Notes: generated from the letters alone by a model not told the origin. A stretch of DNA of 64,000 nt from Plasmodium relictum (GCF_900005765.1 NC_041689.1:248001-312000); one strand, 5' to 3'. Positions 1 through 12,442 are shown, numbered from the stretch's first letter. Numbers and translations: made by a program.

Positions 1-1831
1 TGTTATCAAAAAATTCTTTTGTTAATTTAGAAATATCAAAATCTTCATATTCATTATCTTCAGTGCTATTAGTATCATTACTTAAATTTTTATGGTTGAA
101 GTTAAAATTTCCTTGTTGTATGTTTTTCTTTTGCATTAAGGCTTGTTTAATAGTTACTTCTATATTATTAATTTCTTCATCTGAAAAAAATTCTTTTAAG
201 TAATTTTTGTCTAATTTTGTAAAGTTTTCTAGAAGAGATTCTAATTTTTCTTCTCTTTTTTTATTTTCTAAATCCGAATATGAATCATAATTTTTGCATT
301 GCTCATCAACCTCTTTTATAATATTTTTCATTTGATTCAAAAAAATTATTTCTTTTTTTTTTTCTTTCTTAAAATTTTTAATAATTTTGTTTTCTTCTTT
401 AGTTAAAACATTTTCTTTTATGCTTTCATCTTTACTTTTATTTTTTTCTTCATTTGTGTCTTTATCTTCTTTGTCTACATCAATAAAATCTTTTTCATAA
501 TTTTTTAAAAGGTTCTCTGAATACTTATTACTTATATTTTTATCATCATAAATTTTTTTTAAATTTTCAGTAATTTCTTTATGTTTTTCTTCTGATGAAT
601 TTTTATAGGTGAGAAATTCTTTTAAATAATTATTTCTATTTAAATATAATAATGTTTTGTGGGGAGCATTCCAGTTTTTACATAAATTAACAAAATTTTC
701 CAAATCATCATCAATTAGTTTCTTTTCTAAGCAAATACTATCATAACCTAAACTTCCTAATTTTTCTACATAATTTATATCACTAACATTAATTTTCGCT
801 ATAGTAATTATTTCAGGTATAGTATAATTTATAGCCTTTATTGCATGATTATATTCATAATTATTATTTAAAAAATCAAATTCATTAATCATAATTATAT
901 AACTACCGCATTTTGTAGCAAAATAAATATCATTGTAATCATGTACTTCTACAATAGCTTGAGTTCCTAAATTAACACAATAACTTAGCATTTCTTCAAG
1001 ATCATTTTTTAAATAGGATAAATTTAAAATTACTCCATCTGCTTTATTTTCAACAGCTAAGGCAATTTGAATTGGATGAATTATCACATCATCAACTACT
1101 ACTGCTGGCCTAATATTCCTAGGTAATGTTCTTGTACTTTTTATTACTTCAGTTAAATCATTTAACATTCCTTCAGATGATAAATTGTCAGTATTAACAA
1201 TTAACACATCAAAACCTATTTGATGTAACAACAAACTAACATTACCAGGATTTGCTAAATTTAAGAAATTATTTTGATATACATAATTTTTATTTTGCAA
1301 AAAATTAATTTCTTGACTTTCTTTTTCTTCTACTCCATTTATTAAATTATTATCTCCTTTTTTCCTATTGGCACTACAAAAGACTTTTCTTTTTATATCT
1401 GCTATTAATGATAATCTATGTTTTTCATCAGGGCTAACTCTTCTTAAATTTTCTGATAATTTATTATTCATTGTATGCTGTAAATATTTCATTCGTATTT
1501 GCAATGGATTATTTTCATCACAATTTTCTTCCATTAATTTACTTACTTCATATTTTTTATTTTCAATTATTTTATTGATATATTCATATGCTAAATAAGG
1601 ATTTCTGTGATCCCTACCATATGTTGTTATATATTTTTTTTTTTTTTTTACTACTAATCTTGTTTTTAATTCATTATACCTATTTATAAAATAGATTTTG
1701 TTAACTCTTCTTTTCTTGTCACAATTCAACTTCATTTTTATCAATACATTCCTATTTCTTTTTATAGAAATCATAGTCATATCCCTTACTTTTATTATTA
1801 TAATAAATAATAGCAAAATATGTTGTTTCAT
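1..1831 (-). CDS. IGPS-like TIM-barrel protein, C-terminus cut by window edge
   Basis: Open from ATG at 1831 to base 1, so at least 610 residues with the C-terminus missing. Residues 1-15 (MKQHILLLFIIIIKV) look like a signal peptide or anchor and a basic stretch follows, which would suit apicoplast or secretory targeting (inference). Residues about 110-385 resemble indole-3-glycerol-phosphate synthase: IADIK at 143-147, a P-I-Q segment matching the family D-P-Y-Q, VEVHD, and alternating strands and helices. After about residue 400 it is Lys/Glu-rich low complexity, unlike bacterial IGPS of about 250 aa. Several catalytic positions look changed (see findings), so enzyme activity is doubtful. 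It is divergently oriented to the gene at 2574. Start chosen as the first ATG before the hydrophobic segment. Family fold fairly sure, function unknown. Confidence 0.72.
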   Translation of the reverse strand, partial: MKQHILLLFIIIIKVRDMTMISIKRNRNVLIKMKLNCDKKRRVNKIYFINRYNELKTRLVVKKKKKYITTYGRDHRNPYLAYEYINKIIENKKYEVSKLMEENCDENNPLQIRMKYLQHTMNNKLSENLRRVSPDEKHRLSLIADIKRKVFCSANRKKGDNNLINGVEEKESQEINFLQNKNYVYQNNFLNLANPGNVSLLLHQIGFDVLIVNTDNLSSEGMLNDLTEVIKSTRTLPRNIRPAVVVDDVIIHPIQIALAVENKADGVILNLSYLKNDLEEMLSYCVNLGTQAIVEVHDYNDIYFATKCGSYIIMINEFDFLNNNYEYNHAIKAINYTIPEIITIAKINVSDINYVEKLGSLGYDSICLEKKLIDDDLENFVNLCKNWNAPHKTLLYLNRNNYLKEFLTYKNSSEEKHKEITENLKKIYDDKNISNKYSENLLKNYEKDFIDVDKEDKDTNEEKNKSKDESIKENVLTKEENKIIKNFKKEKKKEIIFLNQMKNIIKEVDEQCKNYDSYSDLENKKREEKLESLLENFTKLDKNYLKEFFSDEEINNIEVTIKQALMQKKNIQQGNFNFNHKNLSNDTNSTEDNEYEDFDISKLTKEFFDN

Positions 1832-2190
1832 TTTCTAAGAGTACTTCTTATAATTCAACTATACTTATGCTTATCTTATCATAAATTATTTTACTTTATA
1901 AATTATTTTATTTTTTTTTTATATGCTTTTTAATTGTTTCTTTCATTATCATTTTTATTAAAACTTTTTTATTCTTTTTGTTTATTATTTTTTTAAAAAA
2001 TATTTTTAACTATTTCTATTAATACCACTTTTATGCTTTATTTTATATTAAAATACCTGACCACACATTCATTTCACTTCATTTTATTTTTTCTTTTTTT
2101 TAATTTTTTTTTTTTTTGCTATTTATATCTAAAAAATTGTATTCTTATTAAGCATTTTTTTCATATAAATGAAGTAATCATATTTTTTAA

Positions 2191-2254
<64 letters not shown>

Positions 2255-2573
2255 TTTTTTCAAAATATATTATTTATTTTATTTTTTCTCATATTTTTAA
2301 AAATAATTTTTCTTTTTTTTAGTTTTTTGAAAATTTTAAATGTTAGCTTATTCTTAAAAATTCTATTTTTTTCGTTGGTTAAATCTTTTTTATAATTTTT
2401 CTGTTTTGAAAATTTTATTTATATTTTTTATTATATAATAATAATATATTATATATATTTTTAAATCTTAAAAAATTTCTATTCTATTATTTTTTTAAAA
2501 TAGTGAATTATTTTTATCTTGGGTATGTATATTTAAAGTTTTATTTTAAATTAGTGCCATTAATTATTTAAAA
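1832..2573. promoter_or_regulatory. Divergent intergenic region with (TA)n tract
   Basis: This 742-bp spacer separates the starts of two divergent genes and should hold both promoters. It is nearly pure A/T with T-rich stretches and a (TA)n microsatellite at 2195-2250. No conserved box could be recognised by eye. A 120-codon ORF inside it is only translated TA and T repeat. Confidence 0.5.
2195..2250. repeat. (TA)n microsatellite
   Basis: An uninterrupted AT dinucleotide run of 56 bp in the divergent spacer between the IGPS-like gene and the 2574 gene. Confidence 0.95.
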
Positions 2574-3254
2574 ATGAAAAATGAAGAAATTTTAATAAGA
2601 AATTTTGATATATTAGAAGCATTGAGTAATAGTTTGATAGAAATCCTAAAAAATTTAGAAAGTATTTTATATCACTTAGAACCTTTAAATAATTATGAAG
2701 AAAAAGAAGATGATATATTTACAAATTTAGGTGATAGGAAAAATGATATAGTAATTTTATCAAATGTAATATATAATAATATTAACAATGTTAATATTAT
2801 TCTACATGATTTTATTAAAACTATACCTCCTTCTTACACTTATTATAGCTCCTTTTATTATAATGATTTTCTTATGTTAAAAGAAAAAAAAAACCTATGT
2901 GAAAAAAGAGATGAAAAAGAAATGATAAAACATGACCAAATAAGATTAGGAGAAGAACCTTTAAATATAAAAGACAAAAATAATTTAAATGATGATAAAT
3001 TAATTAATAATAATGAAATAATAGATCCAAATGCTATTAGCATTAATAATAATTTAAATATGTTAAAAAGTGATAATTATTTATCACAAAATAATAAAAA
3101 TGCTAATATTTCAAATGAAAATGAATATGAACAAATAGAGGAATCCTTATATTTTTCTTTCTTAATAGATTTAGAATATTCAAATTTATTATATATGAAA
3201 AAGTATGAAGAGAAAATTAAGAAATATTTGATTCATATGAATCACACCAAGTAA
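2574..3254 (+). CDS. Conserved-looking hypothetical protein, 226 aa
   Basis: A single-exon ORF with ordinary Plasmodium coding composition, so probably a real gene. Residues 1-95 are predicted helical with regular Leu/Ile spacing (a segment around ILKNLESILYHLEPL and another around DIVILSNVIYNNI), ending in a Pro-Pro turn near residue 86. Residues 100-185 are charged, Asn-rich low complexity, and a last helical segment rich in Tyr and Leu covers 190-224. No signal peptide, membrane segment or catalytic motif is visible. The small two-helix layout would be compatible with a small Mediator-type or coiled-coil complex subunit, but no family signature supports this. The stop is followed by a short TA repeat. 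Product unknown. Confidence 0.7.
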   Translation: MKNEEILIRNFDILEALSNSLIEILKNLESILYHLEPLNNYEEKEDDIFTNLGDRKNDIVILSNVIYNNINNVNIILHDFIKTIPPSYTYYSSFYYNDFLMLKEKKNLCEKRDEKEMIKHDQIRLGEEPLNIKDKNNLNDDKLINNNEIIDPNAISINNNLNMLKSDNYLSQNNKNANISNENEYEQIEESLYFSFLIDLEYSNLLYMKKYEEKIKKYLIHMNHTK

Positions 3255-6200
3255 TATATATATATATATATATATATTTTTGACTTTTAATAATAATATT
3301 AAAAACTAAATATATAAGCAAAAATGAAAAAGTGATTAGAGTTTTAAAATTTTTTATAAAATTGATTATAAGCAGAATTTGATATTATATAATATATACT
3401 TTTAAGGATTTATGAAAAGTTAGTATTTTTAATGTTTATAAAAGATGTATTTAGTGGAATTTTTATTTTAAAAACGAAGATCCTCTCAATTAATTTCATT
3501 TATTTAATATGAAGAAGCCATTAAGACAAAACTCAATTTTTTTTCTTTCGGCACTTTAATAAATTAAAAGTAATAAAAATGTAACATTACAATATAGTAC
3601 ATATAATAAGTACATTTAATCTTGAAAAATATAAAAAATGGTAAAGAAATTTCATTAAAGAATAATATATAAGAAAACAATTACATTTTTTCATTATTCT
3701 GATTAAAAAAAAAAAGCAAATACTTTAAGCATATTTATTTTTTATAAATGAATAAAATAAATATTTGAAAAAATAATTTTAAATTATTTTTTTATAATTT
3801 TTTTTGCTTTTTAATGTGTGTTATTTTAATTTCAATTTTATTTATTTTTTTTATTGTATTTCTTATACAATTTAATATTATAACTAATAGTTTAATAATA
3901 AAAAAAAATATATATGATTTTTATATATTTAAAAAGATTTAATATTCTTAAAAATTATTAAAGTGAAAAAAAAAAAGAAAAATTAAAATTTTAAGTTAAA
4001 TTGTAGTTCTTATTTGATATGAGTAATAAAATATAAAAAAGTATAAATAATTATTAGGAAATATATAAAAAAATGAGAGTTGAAAATACAATTTCATATA
4101 AGTTCTATATATTTATTATCTAGTGAACGTTTTAATAACCATTAGTAAAAATGAAAAAAGTACACATTTCTTTGAAATGCTTTATATATATATATATATA
4201 TATAAATTAAAAGTAATGTGAAGTTAAATCAAGATAGTTCTTTTTATATGTTTCAAATTTGAATATAAATAAAAATGTTAACAAGTACATAAAAAAAAAA
4301 AATTTAGATAAAAAGAAAATAAAAAAATAAAAAATGCTCAATTAATTTTTTTATTATTTTAAATAATTCAAAAGAAAAGATAAAAAAAAAACCTGTTTTA
4401 AATGATAATAAAAAGAATTTTTTTTTTATATATAAAATTTATTATTAATTAAATTAAGCTAAATATTCATTAGAATAGTACCGTTAGTTCGAACTTAGTT
4501 TTTCTTTCCTTTTTTTATTAGTAATAGATAAGAAAAATAATTATTAAGTATTAAAATATTTTATAATAATAAAAAAATTAAGGAATATTAGATAATTTAG
4601 AAATACTTCAATATGGTAACCAACATATATATATGAACTTTTTTTTAAAAAATTTTAATAATTTAAAATAAATGTTATAATAGCATTTTTTTTTTATGTA
4701 TTTAAATGTGTAGTATTTCCCATAACATAAATTTCTTTTTTTTTTTTCGAAAGCAAATAGACTATTTGGAATAATTAAGAAAAATTAGGAGAATCTTTGT
4801 AAATTAATGAATTATATTGAAAATTTTTTTTTTTTTTAAATTATACAGTTATATAATTATTTTTTTTTTTTTTTATACATGCTAAATACATATAGATATT
4901 AGAAGCATCTCAAATTTTTAAAAAAATTTACAGTATTCTTATTTTAATTTTAAGTCTATTAGTATTAATTTCCTAAATAATTAAAAAATATATTTTCTCT
5001 GTATTTTTGTATTGTATTTACAAAAAAGGAAATATCATAATATTTTTATTGAAATATGGGGCGTCAATAAAAGAATTTTTTTTTTTAAATTTAAAATGTT
5101 TATTTTATAAATTATAACACTTCAAAGTTACTTTTACTTTATTGTTACCTCCTTGAAGGAAAATATTATTTTAATTTTTATAGCTTAATAAAAATTGTCA
5201 AAATATTTTACAAATAAGTTTCTTTTATTTTAAATATTTTATCATTTTTTGTTTGTTTTTTTTTAATTTTTTGGCTTTTTTTTTTTTTTTTGATAAATTA
5301 TTTTTACACCAATGAATTTATTTTTCTTTTTTATAAAAAAGTTAAACTTAAAAATCAAAAAAAAATTTGATCATTTACATTTATAAAAATACAAAAAGAA
5401 AATAAAAATTAATATATGCTTAAAAAAAAATTTTACAGAGAATTTTTATAACTATTTTTGTATTATATTACACTATGTTTAATTTTGACAATTTTATTTT
5501 TTGATGTACATATAATTTTGATATTTCAGGCTCCTATTTTAGATAATTTTAAAAAATATAATATTAAAGAAAATTAAGATGCCTTCCAATTATGTTCAAA
5601 AAATAGAAAAAATAATAACATTTATTCATATGATTTAATTTTATTTATACAATATCGTGTATGCTATTAAAAATTTATATTACTATAAAGGAATTAAGAT
5701 AAAATTAAGAGGCGATATTTAATGAATATTTTAATATATGAATATTTTTTGAATAAAATATTAATTGAAACATTTAAAGAAACTAGTATACTGTGATAAA
5801 ATTTAATATTTAAGAAAAACAAAATTTTTAAATTCATTGTTTATTTACTTAAAAAGTTATATATTTTTATGATTAAATATTCTTTGGAAATATTGAAATA
5901 GGATAAATATATATATATATATTAATTCTTTTTTCGTAATAAATTTGTAGTGTATATCCTTATTTTATCATGTTATAAATAAGGATTAAGTGCACTAAAG
6001 CTTTTTTATTTTGTACTACAATATTTTAGAATAAGAATACTTTAAAAAACTCAGAACTAAATGATTTTAATTTATTAATTTCCATTTTAATAAATTTTTA
6101 ATAACTAAGGTTAAAGTATTCATATAAAAATATGTTAATAAATCTTTTTATTTATTCATGAATTTTTTATTTTATATTTATTTTACAATATTCATGTAAA

Positions 6201-9200
6201 TATGTTAGGCTACAAAATTAAATTTAACATGCAGTTAAACAGTCGCATGCTCAAATAACTTAAAGATCTATTCATAATTTAATTAGGATGATTATACTAA
6301 CTTCATTTAGTTACATGTAAGTATTCTTATTTAAGAATAACAAAAAATGTTAGCATAAGATATTTAGTAAACATTGCTAAAGGTATATAAATAAAAAAAA
6401 TTATTGAATAAAATAATAATTATATCACTAACATATATGTTTAATAATAATATTTAATATAAAAGAAAATATTTAACTTTTTTAATAAAATTTAAAGAAT
6501 TTTATTTTATTATAAAAAAAAATATATAAAAAATAAAGAGCATACTCAATTATATAGAAATTTTTATAAATTTGGAAAATTATTACATTTATATGTATCT
6601 TAAAAATTAATAAATGGGCATTTAATAAGCAAGCATCTCATGTAAATATTCAACTCATATATATATATGCATATTTTTTTTATTTATCATTACCTTTGCA
6701 TTTAATATAAAAGAATAATAATTTTCAAGTCAAAAAGAACGTTGTTAAAGAAAATAAGTAAAATAAAAATAATTTGGTAGGCTTTTAAACTTACATTGAT
6801 ATAAAAAATTTGCTTTTTTAATTTCTCTTTCTTTTATTCACAAATTTTGAAGTTGTATATGTTTTTGTTCTATATAAACTCGAATAAATAACTTCTTAAG
6901 TCCTTTTTAGAAAAAAAAAAATATTTCCAAGCATGATGTTATTTAAATTTTTTTTTTCTTATTTTAAAATTTTATATAAATCTTCAGTTGAATAAAAATA
7001 TATTTCTCTAGTTATATTTTATTATATGAAAATTTTTCTTAGTCATATACATGATATATATATTTAAAAATATGATCCCAAAAAAGTTTTTTTTTTATAA
7101 GAATAACGTACTTTTTAAACTATAAACTTAAAAAAAAAAATTTTTTTTTTTTATATTATGAAAAATAAAATTTCATTTTATTTTTAACGTTCCATTTTTT
7201 TTCAAAAAATCGTTTCTTAAAATATAAAAATACAACTATCATACATTACATTGTTAAAGAGTATGAATCATAAAATCTTAGTTTTTTTTTTTGTTCTTTG
7301 CTTCCATTTAAAATAAATAAATGTATTAAAACTAACAAAAGTATAGTTAACTTTTAAATTTAAAATAAAAAAATGAAAAATGAGAAATTTATATTTCTCC
7401 TACCTTTTTAATATAAATTTATATAAATTAATAAAAGATAGCATAATGAAAATAAAATTTCGTATTATTAAAAGAAATACAAAGAGACCATGTATATACA
7501 AATAAGTTATTAAGTAAATAACAAAAAAATAAAAAATAATATTTTTTAAATATATTTAAGAAAAAAAAGGAAAATATATAATACACAATAATTAAAAAAA
7601 TACATGATATTCAAAAATACCTTATATTATCTTTAATAAAAAATAGTATAAAAGGAAAATAGTGGAGTCTCTTAAAAAAAGTGTGAATAATATATAATAT
7701 ACAATGTTAAAAACACAAGTAAGGAATACAAAATATTAAATTTAATTTCGATATTCATACTTATAGTTTTACAATATATTCAAAGTATTTCTTAAAAATA
7801 TTTAATTAAAAAAAAAAAAAAAAGTTATTTTTCATATGATACTAGTTGAAGGAGAAACCTCCGTGTAATAGGATATTAATTTTTCTTTTTATAATTTTGT
7901 TATTTATACAAAGGCATATAAAGTATACAATGAAATATTTTTCTTATAATGATATATATTTAGTAAATTAATAAAAATACATTTTATATATTTGAAAAAA
8001 ATCGAATACTTCTTATTAAGAAAAGATGCAATTAAAACCCCCTAAGTTTCTTTTATACTTCTATGAAGTGAAACTGAAACTTTTTTTTTAAAAAAAAAAA
8101 AAATAAACTATAAAATATATGTGCATACCTTTAAAAATAAACAATCCATTTAATTTATTAAAAAATTTAAGGTATATATAAAAAGAATAATTTAGTGCGT
8201 AAATTCATTTATATATATATTTTTATATATAATTCTACACGTTTTAAAAAGATAAATGAATTTTTATATGTATGCACTACTGATTTTTTTTTTTTTAAAT
8301 TTAGCTAAATATGGGGGAGATTCCGCGAAAGATTTTTCTTTTAAGAATACTTAGAATAATTATGCATGTGTTTTTATAACGCATGTAAAATAAAAATGTA
8401 ATAATCATCAATGTCATACTTAAAAATTTCCTTGTTTTCACTTTATTCAAATTAAGTATATCAATTGTTTCTCATTAATACATTTTTTATGATAAAAATA
8501 TGTTAAGAAATCTTGGAAATACTCCTTCAACTTACTTATTTTTCGTGAAAAGTAAAAAAGTGCTTAATGAATATATCTGACAATTTTTCTTTTTAATTAT
8601 GTGCATATATAAAATGGTGGCAAACATTTTTACAAAAAGAAAAAAAAATTTTAAATTATAATTTATAATATTTAAATTTTATAATTTAAAAAAAAAAAAA
8701 AATTATTTTTTAAATTAAAAAAAGTAAAATTTAATTTCTTAAAAACATTTAAAAATTTTTTTTTTTATACTTCAAAATCTGTGTATATCATTGTGAACAA
8801 AATATATATTTTATAAAGTTTATTTTCCTTATTAAAAATATTTTAATTTATAAATAATGTATTTCATATAAAAATTTTTTCTTTTTTTATAAAATTTATT
8901 TTTCTCCTGAAAAATATCTTTTTATACATATATAAATAAAAAAAAATTTATGTTCTCCATGTTTCACCCATTTCTAAATTTTTTTTAATATATATTTATA
9001 CAGATATGTAAAAAACTACAAATGAATATATATTTTAAAATACATACATATATATTTATGAACATACATAAATACATATATATATATTTATGAACTTATA
9101 TATAAGCATGCTTATGAATTTACATATGAATATATACATATAAAACTATATATAATCATCTTTATAAAAATACATTAAGTATACTTATAACAACAAATAT

Positions 9201-9410
9201 AGATATACATGTAAGTACATTTACATAAATAATAATATTTATAAAATTGAATATATTTAAAAATTGCAAGAAGTTGCAAGAATTTTAGATTTTTATTCTT
9301 AATATATAATTTTTTTCTATAAAAAAATATTAGTTTATCTATATAAAAAAAAATAAAAATAAAAATAATGAAATATGTGTAATTAATACCTTATAGATAA
9401 TCACTGTTAC
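3255..9410. other. Large gene-free block
   Basis: About 6.2 kb with no ORF of coding character on either strand. It consists of poly-A and poly-T runs, short TA tracts and dispersed short islands with more G+C (for example around 5056, 6230, 7851, 8035 and 8313). Near 9000-9200 there are loose direct repeats of TATATATTTATGAAC-like words. No rRNA, tRNA, LTR or reverse-transcriptase motif was recognised. It is far longer than the other spacers in the window. Confidence 0.6.
8044..8089 (+). other. Nested inverted repeat followed by T run
   Basis: AAGTTTC (8044-8050) pairs with GAAACTT (8076-8082) and inside it ACTTC pairs with GAAGT around a three-base loop, giving a nested imperfect hairpin. 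A run of T begins at the end of the right arm. This could be a small RNA with a Pol III-like stop, or chance in T-rich DNA. No box A or B was found. Confidence 0.25.
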
Positions 9411-10385
9411 CTTTTTATAAAAAAACAATTCATAATTATTATTTATTATTAATAAATAACTACATTATTATGTTTATATTAATAATACTTGTATATTTTA
9501 AAAAATAAATAATTAATAAATATATTTATACTGCTTTTATCTATATAATTTTGTTTTATTTCTTTTTATTAAAAAAAACAATAATAATATGCATAAATTA
9601 TGAATAGATAATTAAGATTTAGATTATATCTAAAAAATTCATAAATCTTAAAAGATAAAAATTATCATAATAATATTGTTTATATTTATATATCTTTGTA
9701 TCACTTTCTTTTAATATAAAAAAATTAATTTTATATAAAAAAGAATTCACTTTTAGATTGCATCTAAAAAAAATATTCATAAAATATTATAGTAAATACT
9801 GTGTTATGCTTTACATACTCTTTTTTTTCACTTTTTTTTTTTAATATGAACAAATTAATAATATACATAAATTATAAATAATTAATAATTATAAAAATCT
9901 TAAAAAGATATATGTTCTAAAAAAATAAATTTTTTTTTTTATCATATACACATTGCTAATTTTTATATTGCTCTTATTATTTATATCTTTTTAATATAAA
10001 AAAACTAATAATATACATAAATTATAAATAAATAATTAAATATTATATTGTATCTAAAAAAGACATATATATTTAAAAAAAGAAAAAAAAAAAAAAGATC
10101 TTTATTTTATGGCATTGCGAACATTTATATGAATTTTTATTATTCCTTTTTAATATATATATAAATTATGAAAATATAATTAAATATTTTATTATATATA
10201 AAATAATAGCAAATATTAAAAAGGTAATTTTCTTATTCATTATATATATACTGTCATTATATACTTGGCTTTTGTATTATTTATTCTTAATATAAAAAAA
10301 TTCAATAATCTACATAAATTGTATATAAAGAGTAAATTTTATATTATATCTAAAAAATTTAATAATCTTTTTTTTAATTAAAAGT
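9411..10385 (+). repeat. Degenerate ~130-160 bp repeats upstream of the repeat-protein gene
   Basis: About six or seven diverged units begin with a TTTTTAATATAAAAAAA-like block, near 9411 (weak), 9566, 9709, 9837, 9988, 10146 and 10287. Most continue with AATAATATACATAAATTATA and a TATATCTAAAAAA block (for example at 9631, 9765, 10055 and 10351). Spacing is roughly 128-158 bp. The last unit ends about 30 bp before the ATG at 10418. Unit borders are by eye. Confidence 0.55.
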
Positions 10386-10417
10386 TTTAATTTTACTTAT
10401 TTTAATATCAATTAATA

Positions 10418-12442
10418 ATGAAAGATTACAAATTAAAAAACACCACAGGAACAGACAAGGATGATTTTTCAAAAATGCGTGATTTACTAGAAGACATTTT
10501 GAATTGTTTAAACTCATACAGAAAAGTAAAAAATGAATTAAGTGGAAAATATGATTATACATATAATGAACTTCTTAATAATATTCTTGAACAAAATATT
10601 GTTAGTTTATTCAAACTACTAGAAAAAAGCAAGGATCTTGCGGATTATCTAAAGAAAGTAATTGTTTCAAAAGGTAAATTACCAGATAATTGTTTAAAAT
10701 ATATCGAATTTGATTTTTCTGTATCTTCTGAATCCGTTGGATTTTTTCAAGCGGTGAAAAATAAAATACATAGTTGTATAAGAGACTTTAATTATGTGTC
10801 AGAAAAAAATAAGCTTTCAAAATCCTCAAAAGTTGAACTCAAAAAATACTGCAAAAAAAAAGCAAATGCATGGGAACTTCATAATATCGAGGTTTTATTC
10901 TTTGGAAACAATTATTCATCGACCACTGAATCAGCATGCTCACGTAAATCTAATAGAAGAAATAATGAAATTGATTTTTCCAAGGAAGTTGATTATGAAG
11001 TATTCATTAAGGGAATATGCATCTTTTTACGTTTAAATGATAGATATGAATATGAAAATTTAAAAAACGGTAAATATTTTTCGACTAAAAATAAAAGAAA
11101 CAATATTCCCTATAATTCAAAAAATGATTATGAAAATCAGATAACTGATGAGGCTCTTACAGCAGAAATGAAAAATCAATATCCCTCTTTATTTCATGAT
11201 GAAGATACATCTTTTGTACTTGTTGAGAAAAAGAAAAAAAGATTCCATAATAATAAGGTTGAAAAATTAAGTAATAAATCAGTAAATATATCTCGTTCCT
11301 CTTCTTCATCCAGCTATAAAAAAAGAGATAACCTTAATTCTAATTTAAAAGGAAATCATAAAAATTATTCATCTTATTCAACATGTAGAAAGGAATGTAA
11401 AGAAAAAAATTCTTCTATATTCAAATGCCGAGAAAAGCTATCAAACATGATCAAGGAAAATAAAAAAAATAGAAAAGAAGATACTAATATACCTAATCCA
11501 ATAATTAATGAAAAAAATGATAATAAATGCAACTTAAAAAAAATTGCAAAGACAGAAATTCATACAATTAATAATGTGGTTTTGAAAAAAACAGGCTATT
11601 CTGTGCATAATCACGAAGAAAAACAATCAGGAACTCCACTGAAAAAAAGCAGAAAAAGAAAAAATGAAGAAATTAATATTTCTACTTCAACATTTAATGA
11701 AAGAAAAAAAGTCAACATTAATTCAAACAGTAATTCGGAAAATGTAGAAATCAACATGGTTGATATAGTAAAATGCAAAAATAGAGATTATTCTTCACCT
11801 AAATATATGGGATTATCAACAAAAAATATGAAGAAAAGTAAAAAAGAAATAAATGAGAAAGAAATTAAGAATAATTTAGTTTCCAAAGAGAAATGTAAAG
11901 TTGATTTTAATGTAAAAAACAATTTTCAAAATTCAAATACTTATTCAATGAAAGAAGAAGACTTGAAAAAGTTTGGTTCTCCTTCATCTCCATTTGAAGA
12001 AACACCACCTAAATTTCTTATGAAAAATAGAAATGAAAAGAAAGAATCACTAAGTAAGAATAATACAGATGGCAAAGAGAAATGTAAAGTTGATTTTAAT
12101 GTAAAAAGTAATTTTCAAATTTCAAATGTTTATTCAATGAACGAAAAGGAATTGAAAGAAAATGGTTCTCCTGCACCTTTGTTTGAAGAAACACCACCTA
12201 AATTTCTTATGAAAAATAGAAATGAAAAGAAAGAACCACTAAGTAAGAATAATACAGATGGCAAAGAGAAATGTAAGATTGATTTTAATGTAAAAAGTAA
12301 TTTTCAAATTTCAAATGTTTATTCAATGAACGAAAAGGAATTGAAAGAAAACGGTTCTCCTGCACCTTTGTTTGAAGAAACACCACCTAAATTTCTTATG
12401 AAAAATAGAAATGAAAAGAAAGAACCACTAAGTAAGAATAAT
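10418..12442 (+). CDS. Repeat-containing hypothetical protein, C-terminus lost in gap
   Basis: The ORF is open from ATG 10418 to the N gap at 12443 (675 residues). Residues 1-240 form a non-repetitive, mostly helical, Cys-containing region. About 270-489 is basic, Ser/Lys/Asn-rich low complexity including SRSSSSSSYKKR. From residue 490 come 63-residue repeats (units at 11885, 12074 and 12263), each with EKCK, FEETPPKFLMKN and EKKE..LSKNN blocks. Units 2 and 3 are almost identical, unit 1 more diverged. Sequence beyond the gap is non-coding satellite, so the stop lies inside the gap. No signal peptide, PEXEL or membrane segment is visible. An upstream exon cannot be excluded. The family is not recognised; setting between two repeat arrays suggests a lineage-specific gene. 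Confidence 0.75.
11885..12442 (+). repeat. 189-bp (63-codon) in-frame tandem repeat
   Basis: Units start at 11885, 12074 and 12263, exactly 189 bp apart, and the third runs into the gap. Units 2 and 3 differ at very few bases while unit 1 has many substitutions, which fits recent duplication or gene conversion at the 3' side. The gap lies in the array, so copy number is unknown. Confidence 0.93.

Noticed and set aside
2033-2395. 120-codon ORF of Phe/Ile/Tyr
   Set aside because: It is translated poly-T and TA microsatellite inside a promoter region.
4470-4510. GTTCGAAC resembling a tRNA T-loop
   Set aside because: No flanking stem, box A or cloverleaf could be built around it.
3255-10417. 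LTR retrotransposon remnant
   Set aside because: No long terminal repeats, integrase or reverse-transcriptase motifs recognisable by eye; kept only as a hypothesis to test.
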